NCBI GenBank assembly: GCA_023248095.1
Contig: JAHFFF010000044.1
Location: forward strand, 1 to 11,116
Direction of reading: 5' to 3'
Length of the DNA stretch: 11,116 nt
Source of the DNA: Candidatus Omnitrophota bacterium
Lineage (GTDB): Bacteria; Omnitrophota; Gorgyraeia; 1-14-0-20-64-10
Shown: piece by piece, positions 6,214-11,116 of the stretch
How positions within the stretch are numbered: position 1 is the stretch's first letter
Layout: each line of letters begins with the position of its first letter
Notes under the pieces: model-generated
The model's input: the letters and a program-made list of their open reading frames with translations, nothing else
The model's database searches: none
Told to the model about the DNA's origin: nothing
Program-made: the position numbers and the translations under genes

Positions 6214-6700
6214 ACTCGCGGTACTCCCATCGGACGATGTCGCCAGGCTTCAGCTTGGTCTTATACGGACTGACCTTCTTGGAACCGTTCAGAGAGACCG
6301 TCCACCAACGATTCGTTGCCGGATCGGCGGCCACTCCATCGATACCCGCAGTCTCCCGGGGGTTGCAGCAGACGGCACCCCGCTGTATCGCGCAGGCCTT
6401 CGCCAGCACACCCTCCGGTGTCGCACCCGGTTCCGCCTGGACCACCTTCTCAATCGGAGGCCTCCCCGCCGGCCCGAAATCCACCTGGAGCGTCACATCG
6501 AACGCCTTCCGTGTGCCCAGCGCCGCACACCCCGCAAGCGAAAGTAGAAGAAGGATCCATATTCCTGCAAGGATGTTGCCTCGTGGCCCGCGCTTGGGGT
6601 GTGGGTAAAGCAGGCATGGGTGGTCCGAGCGGGCACGGTGTCCCCGGTGTGCAAAAAGATCGGGGACGAGCGAGGCCGGCAAGATACGGGAGGGACTCAT
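6203..6700 (-). CDS. Putative lipoprotein with DUF4430 (transcobalamin-like C-terminal) domain
   Basis: This 165-residue protein has a lipobox, LAGC (55-58), after a hydrophobic stretch (about 43-55). Alanine follows the cysteine, which would favour outer-membrane sorting. From about residue 67 it resembles DUF4430: an opening strand FDVTLQVDFG, then EPGATPEGVL, then IDGVAADPATNRWWTVSLNG, and the closing block LKPGDIVRWEY. The same fold forms the C-terminal, cobalamin-contacting part of animal transcobalamins. I therefore infer a corrinoid-capturing lipoprotein that works with the adjacent BtuB. Three cysteines (103, 111, 112) could form a disulfide. The ATG overlaps the btuB stop as ATGA, which supports this start, but it gives a 42-residue region before the hydrophobic core, long for a lipoprotein. 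No internal ATG or GTG exists there, and the only TTG is at residue 7; a CTG at codon 30 would give a normal signal length. It overlaps the next gene by 11 bases. Confidence 0.75.
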   Translation of the reverse strand: MSPSRILPASLVPDLFAHRGHRARSDHPCLLYPHPKRGPRGNILAGIWILLLLSLAGCAALGTRKAFDVTLQVDFGPAGRPPIEKVVQAEPGATPEGVLAKACAIQRGAVCCNPRETAGIDGVAADPATNRWWTVSLNGSKKVSPYKTKLKPGDIVRWEYREYGQ

Positions 6701-8547
6701 CGTTTCACCTTGATGCCGATGATGCCGGTGATCCCCTCGGAGGGAAATCCGAGAATCTCCTGATAATTCCGGTTGGTCAGGTTCTCAACTCGAACGTAAG
6801 TCTCCAACCACTCCCGGATACGGCATCCCGCGTAGAAATCCAGCTTGAAGTATCCTTCAATCTTGTTCCTGGAGTTGGTCCCCGTGGACTCCTCCCGGCT
6901 GCTGATCAACAATCCGTCCAACCGGCTTTCCCACCGGCCTGCGGCGTATTTCAGGCTTAATCCCGCGGTGTTGTTGGGGATGCGCAGAAGCTCGTCCTCC
7001 GTGGCGCGATCGTGCGCGGAAGTGGCGGTGTAGGATCCTTTCACCGTCCAGGCCGCCAACGGGTGCCATTCCAATTCCGTCTCGATGCCGTCCACGCGAG
7101 CCTTCCCGACGTTCATCGGCGCGAAAGTGGTCGGAGTAACCCGGACCACCTGGATCAGGTCCTGATAGTTGGTCCGGTGAAAGGTGGCAGACCAGAGCAA
7201 GAGGTCATTCAGCAGACTTTGGTCCCATCCCACTTCAAACGTTTCGCTCCTCTCCGGGCCCAGTGCCGGGTTCCCGAAATTCGGGAAGAAGAGCTCGTTC
7301 ATCGTGGGGGCCCGGAAGCCCTGCCCGTACCCGCCGCGCAGTTTAAACCCGATCGGTTCGAAGAAGTAACTGGTAGAAGCCTCCCAGACATGATCCGAGC
7401 CGAACGAACTCTCCCGGAATGTCCGGACCCCGGTGATCACCGTCAGCGGCTCCATGGGATTCCATTGGTTCTGGAGGTAAGCGGCGCGGGTGTTCTGCGC
7501 TTTCGAAAAATTCTGGTCGGCTCCCCCGCTGCGGCGGTCCGCCTCCCGGTCCTCGTATTCAAGACCGGCCGTCACGGTGTCCCATGAGACGGGCGTGAAG
7601 CGATTCATCCATTCCGCCCCGTAGCGTTCCGTGGTCAGCTTAGAGAGGCTGTTGGCCTCGGTCCCTCCGTTGGAGGGGTCGTTGTCGATGAGGTTGTCCA
7701 ATTGGGAAGAGAACCGAAGCGACTGAGACCACCAGGGAGTCCACTGGTTCTCCCAACGGGCCGATCCGATCGTCTGCCGGAGCCGGTCCACCCGGTTCGG
7801 GTCCGGCCGAAAGGCCCCGTCATCCAGCCCGACGATGGTGAGGTTGTGGTTCAGGGAAACGTCCAGCTTGTTTTCTGAAGAGAAGTCGTAACCGACACGA
7901 GTGGAAAAAGCGGACCTGCGGTAGTCGTCATTTTGGCTGAGCCCGGACGTGTCGTAACGGGAAGCGGACCCGGAGAGATGCCAATCGCCTTTCGCCCCCT
8001 GCACCGTGGCGAACTCCCGGAAGGTGTTCCTGTTTCCGACCTCCTGCGCGTAGGAACCGCTCAAGGGGCCTTCGCCTCGATGGGTCGTCAGATTGACCAC
8101 CCCAGCCATGGCGTCCGCCCCGTACAAAACGGAGGCGGGACCCCGCATGACCTCCACCCTTTCCAAATTGTCCGCCGGAATGCTCTGAAAATCGAAAAAG
8201 CCCAGGGTGGGGCTTCCGACGTGGGCGCCATCCAGAACTACTTGAACCTGAGTGGCACTGGCCCCTCGCAGAACCAGCGAGGTAGTCCTCCCAGCCTGCC
8301 CGGACCGGCGGACCAGGGTGCCAGGAACCTCCCGCAGCGAGTCCGCCAATTGCGGCCTGCTTTCAGGCAGATCCTCCGCTTGCACCACCGATACCGCCCG
8401 GGTAATCTCTTTCGCGGGCATCTTCGACTTGGTCGCCGTCACCACCACTTCCTTCATGCGCGTAGGCTCCTCCGCGCTGGACACCCCGTTCATCGAAACC
8501 CAACTTGCCGCGGCCACCACCCAAAATACAAATACGATGCGCCGCAT
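6697..8547 (-). CDS. btuB: TonB-dependent outer-membrane receptor, BtuB-like (corrinoid uptake)
   Basis: This 616-residue protein is a TonB-dependent porin-type receptor. A signal peptide (about 1-25, cleavage near VSSA-EE) is followed by a TonB box, KEVVVTATK (32-40). A plug domain comes next, with SLVLRGASATQVQVVLDG, ERVEVMRGPASVLYGADAMAGVVNL (about 130-155) and other family blocks. The rest is a 22-strand-type barrel with GGYGQGFRAPTMNELFFP and a late VENLTNRNYQ. Overall size and motifs resemble BtuB, and cobalamin genes on both sides support corrinoids as the substrate; substrate is inferred, not shown. The start at 8547 has GGAAGG upstream and puts the signal peptide at the N-terminus; an in-frame ATG 42 bases further up lies inside cbiA. 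The gene starts one base after the cbiA stop and ends in an ATGA overlap. The protein ends in KVKR instead of the usual aromatic residue. Confidence 0.9.
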   Translation of the reverse strand: MRRIVFVFWVVAAASWVSMNGVSSAEEPTRMKEVVVTATKSKMPAKEITRAVSVVQAEDLPESRPQLADSLREVPGTLVRRSGQAGRTTSLVLRGASATQVQVVLDGAHVGSPTLGFFDFQSIPADNLERVEVMRGPASVLYGADAMAGVVNLTTHRGEGPLSGSYAQEVGNRNTFREFATVQGAKGDWHLSGSASRYDTSGLSQNDDYRRSAFSTRVGYDFSSENKLDVSLNHNLTIVGLDDGAFRPDPNRVDRLRQTIGSARWENQWTPWWSQSLRFSSQLDNLIDNDPSNGGTEANSLSKLTTERYGAEWMNRFTPVSWDTVTAGLEYEDREADRRSGGADQNFSKAQNTRAAYLQNQWNPMEPLTVITGVRTFRESSFGSDHVWEASTSYFFEPIGFKLRGGYGQGFRAPTMNELFFPNFGNPALGPERSETFEVGWDQSLLNDLLLWSATFHRTNYQDLIQVVRVTPTTFAPMNVGKARVDGIETELEWHPLAAWTVKGSYTATSAHDRATEDELLRIPNNTAGLSLKYAAGRWESRLDGLLISSREESTGTNSRNKIEGYFKLDFYAGCRIREWLETYVRVENLTNRNYQEILGFPSEGITGIIGIKVKR

Positions 8548-8548
8548 A

Positions 8549-9949
8549 TTAATTCCTTCCCATGGAATATTTCCGCGCCGCCTGCACAAAACGTTCCGCC
8601 CAGCGCGGCTTATTCCAGAAATGCAGATGAATGTAGGAGGCTAGCAAAGAACCCCGCGCATAACCTTCCAAACGGGGCCGGCCTCCATGACGCGCCTCGG
8701 CCTGGTACGCCGCCGTGGCGGAACCGGGGGCCTGCCGTAAAACCGAATGGTGGAACTCGTGTCCCCGCGCCCGTTCCCCTACGCGGGCCAGGAAGCTCCC
8801 TTTCCGTGCGCGAACCTCCTGATAGCCGAAATTCTGCAGGCGGTCCGTCATCTGAACGTCCGCCGGAACGAGGCCAACCATCGGATAGCGCCTCCCCCGC
8901 GCCGTCGAGAGGGAACGGGCCAAAACCATCAGCCCTCCACACTCTGCATAGGCCGGGAGACCGCCGCCCACTCTCTCTCGGATCTGCTGATGCAAACTCC
9001 GATTCCTGGACAGTTCGGGAGCGAACTCCTCCGGGAACCCGCCGCCCAAATAAAGGGCGGCAACCCCTCTGGGAAGCTGCCTGTCCCGCAACGGACTGAA
9101 AGGAACCACTTCCGCCCCCAATTCCTCCAACAGTTCCAAATTCTCCGGATAATAGAAATGGAACGCCTCATCCAGCGCAACACCGATGGGAATCCTCGCC
9201 GTTCGTACTGAGCCTGTCGGCCGAAGGACAAACGGATTGGATTGAGCCGATACCGGTTCCGCCTTCCGGGCGATGCGGAGCACCGCATCCAGATCCCACA
9301 ACTCCCGGATTTTTCCCTTCAACGCGGAAAGGACCGCCTGCCAAGCCCGGTTCTCCTGCGAGGGAAGCAACCCGAGATGACGTTCCGGCAGATGAAACCG
9401 ATCCTCCCTCGGCAGCCACCCCACGACCGGGACATGCGCCAAGCGTTCGATCGCCTCCTTCACCAGGCGGTAATGGCCCGGGCCGGAGAGACGATTGACG
9501 ATGCACCCGGCAATCTGCACTTGACGGTCCAACTCCACGAATCCCCGGACGATCGCCGCCGCCGAACGGGAGACGGCTCCGGCATCGATCACCAACAGCA
9601 CCGGACAGTTCAGCATCTTCGCCAACTCCGCGGTGCTCCCATGCTCGCCGACCGGCCCGATCCCATCGTAGAGGCCCATCACCCCCTCGATGACAGCCAG
9701 ATCCGCTCCCTTGCAGGCGCGCTGGAAAAGCTGAGTGAGGCTGGGCCTCGGAACCAGCCAGGTGTCCAGGTTCCTGCAAGGACGACCAGCCGCCCGCGTC
9801 AGATAGCCCGGATCGATGTAGTCCGGTCCCGCCTTGAACGGCTGAGGCTTCAGCCCCAGCTCTTGCAATGCCAGACAAAGACCGGCCGTCGCGCTGGTCT
9901 TGCCTACCCCGCTGTGCGTGCCGGCGATCAAAATCCGAGGAATCTTCAT
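8549..9949 (-). CDS. cbiA: Cobyrinate (or hydrogenobyrinate) a,c-diamide synthase CbiA/CobB
   Basis: This 466-residue protein amidates the a and c carboxylates of cobyrinate with glutamine and ATP; in aerobic pathways the substrate is hydrogenobyrinate and the enzyme is called CobB. The sequence does not show which route applies. The N-terminal ATPase domain opens with a P-loop, GTHSGVGKT (residues 10-18), followed by KAGPDYIDPGYL (39-50) and VIEGVMGLYDG (86-96). The C-terminal glutamine amidotransferase domain has LGGGFPEEF (301-309), the nucleophile Cys337 in AYAECGGLM, and the histidine block SYIHLHFW (438-445). The frame stays open 144 codons upstream into cbiB, but the family N-terminus MKIPRILIAG begins at 9949, where ATG overlaps the cbiB stop as ATGA. 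I see no clear ribosome binding site, so translation probably depends on coupling. It stops one base before btuB. Confidence 0.95.
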   Translation of the reverse strand: MKIPRILIAGTHSGVGKTSATAGLCLALQELGLKPQPFKAGPDYIDPGYLTRAAGRPCRNLDTWLVPRPSLTQLFQRACKGADLAVIEGVMGLYDGIGPVGEHGSTAELAKMLNCPVLLVIDAGAVSRSAAAIVRGFVELDRQVQIAGCIVNRLSGPGHYRLVKEAIERLAHVPVVGWLPREDRFHLPERHLGLLPSQENRAWQAVLSALKGKIRELWDLDAVLRIARKAEPVSAQSNPFVLRPTGSVRTARIPIGVALDEAFHFYYPENLELLEELGAEVVPFSPLRDRQLPRGVAALYLGGGFPEEFAPELSRNRSLHQQIRERVGGGLPAYAECGGLMVLARSLSTARGRRYPMVGLVPADVQMTDRLQNFGYQEVRARKGSFLARVGERARGHEFHHSVLRQAPGSATAAYQAEARHGGRPRLEGYARGSLLASYIHLHFWNKPRWAERFVQAARKYSMGRN

Positions 9950-10890
9950 CGCAGGAAGATCCGAACGGCAACGGCACAAAGAACCGCCAGAATCGAACAG
10001 AGATACATGAGCCGGATGGACTCGGAGATTCTTTCCGGTCTGAGTTCCCGCAGGGGATCCCCCAAAGGGGGAGCCTCCGTCGGTTTGCCTTGATAATAAT
10101 TGGTCCCGCCCAGCTGAATTCCGAGAGCGCCTGCGATTGCGGCTTCGGCAATGAAGGAATTCTCTCGAGTCGGCAATCCATCCCGGCGCATGGCGAGAAG
10201 AGACCGGCCCCCGGAACGATGCAGGATCTGCGCAGCCATCGACAGGAAGAAGGCGGTCAATCGCGCCGGGATCCAGTTCATCGCCCGATCCACGGCAGCG
10301 GCCACGCTCCCAAAACGAAGGTAGCGGGCACTCCGGTAGCCGACCATCGAATCCAGCGTATTGACCGCCTTGTAGAGGCAAGCCAATGGCGCTCCGCCGA
10401 TCGCAGCGTAAAACAGGGGTGCCACGATTCCATCCATGGCACTCTCGCCGATCGTCTCGACCGCGGCTCGAACCACCTCCTTCTCATTCAAATTCTCCGT
10501 GTCCCGGCCGACGATCAGGGAAACCTTCCTCCTCGCCTCCGGGAGGTTGTTCCCCTTCAGGGCTCGATAGACCGGCCAACTTTCCACGGCCAGGTCACGG
10601 GTAGAAAGGCAAACGTAGAGGAGGGCCATCTCCGTGACGGGAACAGCCCAATCTGAAATCCGGCCGGCGGCCCAAAGCAGTCCCTTGGCCGCGAGCCAAG
10701 TCCCTCCCGCGATCAGCGCCACCAAGATCCCGCCGGCCAGCTTTTCATCCTGCAATCGCGCTCGGACCCAATGCTCACCCCGGTCGATGGCCCACCCCAT
10801 GCCCCGCACAGGATGGGGCAGCCATCTTGGATCCCCGATGGCCAGATCCAGCAGATAGGCGGAGGCCAGGGTTACACTGAAGGAATCCAT
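9946..10890 (-). CDS. cbiB: Adenosylcobinamide-phosphate synthase CbiB (CobD family)
   Basis: This 314-residue polytopic membrane protein has a typical length for CbiB. The family joins aminopropanol (or its phosphate) to adenosylcobyric acid, making the nucleotide-loop precursor at the cytoplasmic membrane. Family blocks in order: DLAIGDPRWLPHPVRGMG near residues 15-32, SLIVGRDT near 123-130, ETIGESAMDG, then NTLDSMVGYRSARY and NWIPARL, and finally EAAIAGALGIQLGG. The start at 10890 is preferred over an in-frame ATG 144 bases upstream because it has AGGAG a few bases upstream and begins right at the family N-terminus; the longer version would lie mostly inside cobQ. It overlaps cobQ by 19 bases and ends in a 4-base ATGA overlap with cbiA. 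Its place between cobQ and cbiA fits the late corrin pathway. Confidence 0.95.
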   Translation of the reverse strand: MDSFSVTLASAYLLDLAIGDPRWLPHPVRGMGWAIDRGEHWVRARLQDEKLAGGILVALIAGGTWLAAKGLLWAAGRISDWAVPVTEMALLYVCLSTRDLAVESWPVYRALKGNNLPEARRKVSLIVGRDTENLNEKEVVRAAVETIGESAMDGIVAPLFYAAIGGAPLACLYKAVNTLDSMVGYRSARYLRFGSVAAAVDRAMNWIPARLTAFFLSMAAQILHRSGGRSLLAMRRDGLPTRENSFIAEAAIAGALGIQLGGTNYYQGKPTEAPPLGDPLRELRPERISESIRLMYLCSILAVLCAVAVRIFLR

Positions 10891-11116
10891 GCCATCTCCT
10901 GCAAAATCTCGTCCACCGCAAGATGAGTCCGTACCATATCCGCCAGTTCGTCGTAAGGGTCCTGCTCCGCCGGATATTCGCTCGGCGCCGGCTCGGCAAG
11001 GCCGGCTGCCCGGCGCAGCCGGTTCAGGAAACACCGGCGAAATTCCGCCTCGTCAAAGAGGCCGTGCAGATAAGTACCCCAGACCGGCCGGTCCTCCAGC
11101 CGGCATCCATCCAACT
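10872..11116 (-). CDS. cobQ: Cobyric acid synthase CobQ/CbiP, C-terminal end (partial at right edge)
   Basis: Only the last 80 or so residues are in the window; the gene enters from the right edge and stops at TAA (10874-10872). The visible part contains PVWGTYLHGLFD, the conserved block that carries the catalytic histidine of the class I glutamine amidotransferase domain in the CobQ/CbiP family. The family uses glutamine and ATP to amidate the b, d, e and g side chains of adenosylcobyrinate a,c-diamide, giving adenosylcobyric acid in the cytoplasm. The last 19 bases overlap the start of cbiB, whose product acts next in the pathway, so the two are almost certainly co-transcribed and translationally coupled. 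The N-terminal dethiobiotin-synthetase-like ATPase half is outside the window and cannot be assessed. Confidence 0.9.
   Translation of the reverse strand, partial: LDGCRLEDRPVWGTYLHGLFDEAEFRRCFLNRLRRAAGLAEPAPSEYPAEQDPYDELADMVRTHLAVDEILQEMAWIPSV

Noticed and set aside
5503..6273. Plus-strand open frame of 256 codons
   Set aside because: It is antisense to the cupredoxin and DUF4430 genes, with no recognisable motif or ribosome binding site.
7933..9099. Plus-strand open frame of 388 codons
   Set aside because: It is antisense to btuB and cbiA, rich in Pro, Arg and Ser with no family motif, and is what high-GC coding DNA yields on the opposite strand.
9168..10181. Minus-strand open frame of 337 codons across cbiB and cbiA
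   Set aside because: It is a shifted frame of two genes with clear family motifs in their own frames. Its Gly/Ser/Arg-rich translation shows no domain.
9950..10381. 144-codon upstream extension of cbiA in the same frame
   Set aside because: It lies wholly inside cbiB in another frame. The CbiA N-terminus and P-loop begin exactly at the ATG at 9949, which forms a 4-base overlap with the cbiB stop.

Overview
This window reads as one strand-uniform block. Every convincing gene lies on the minus strand, so transcription runs from the right edge (11116) to the left edge (1). The genes suggest a Gram-negative bacterium with an outer membrane: a BtuB-type TonB-dependent receptor, TolQ/TolR, two TonB proteins and two candidate lipoproteins. 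It is moderately high in GC. BluB needs oxygen, so the host is probably at least facultatively aerobic. A Nitrospirota, NC10 or deltaproteobacterial-type genome would fit, but the sequence alone does not settle the taxon.

Region 1 (about 11116 to 8549) holds late corrin-ring steps of cobalamin synthesis: the C-terminal end of cobyric acid synthase (CobQ/CbiP), CbiB and CbiA/CobB. Region 2 (about 8547 to 5479) looks like a cell-envelope corrinoid module: BtuB, a lipoprotein with a transcobalamin-like DUF4430 domain, and an exported protein with a blue-copper (cupredoxin) site. Region 3 (about 5466 to 3882) is an energising complex: TolQ, TolR and a TonB whose start is probably upstream of the first ATG. 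Region 4 (about 3851 to 2021) holds a DUF6580 membrane protein that may act as a permease, BluB (which makes the lower ligand 5,6-dimethylbenzimidazole) and a second, proline-rich TonB. These twelve genes overlap or are separated by at most about 35 bases, many with 4-base ATGA overlaps, so they look like one operon joining corrinoid synthesis, capture, energised uptake and lower-ligand supply.

Region 5 (1957 to 1) is housekeeping in character: rpsU (ribosomal protein S21), with its own apparent promoter placed so that the mRNA may be leaderless, then a large two-domain M16 zinc protease that runs off the left edge. An in-frame lipobox lies upstream of the protease's first ATG with no canonical start codon in front of it.

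The most interesting proposal is that region 2 plus the DUF6580 gene form a corrinoid uptake route. A transcobalamin-like surface or periplasmic lipoprotein, BtuB, a cupredoxin, a dedicated Ton motor and a DUF6580 permease would work together, with no BtuF/BtuCD genes visible. No cobalamin riboswitch, tRNA, CRISPR array, insertion sequence or origin was seen. No gene-free stretch exceeds about 65 bases.
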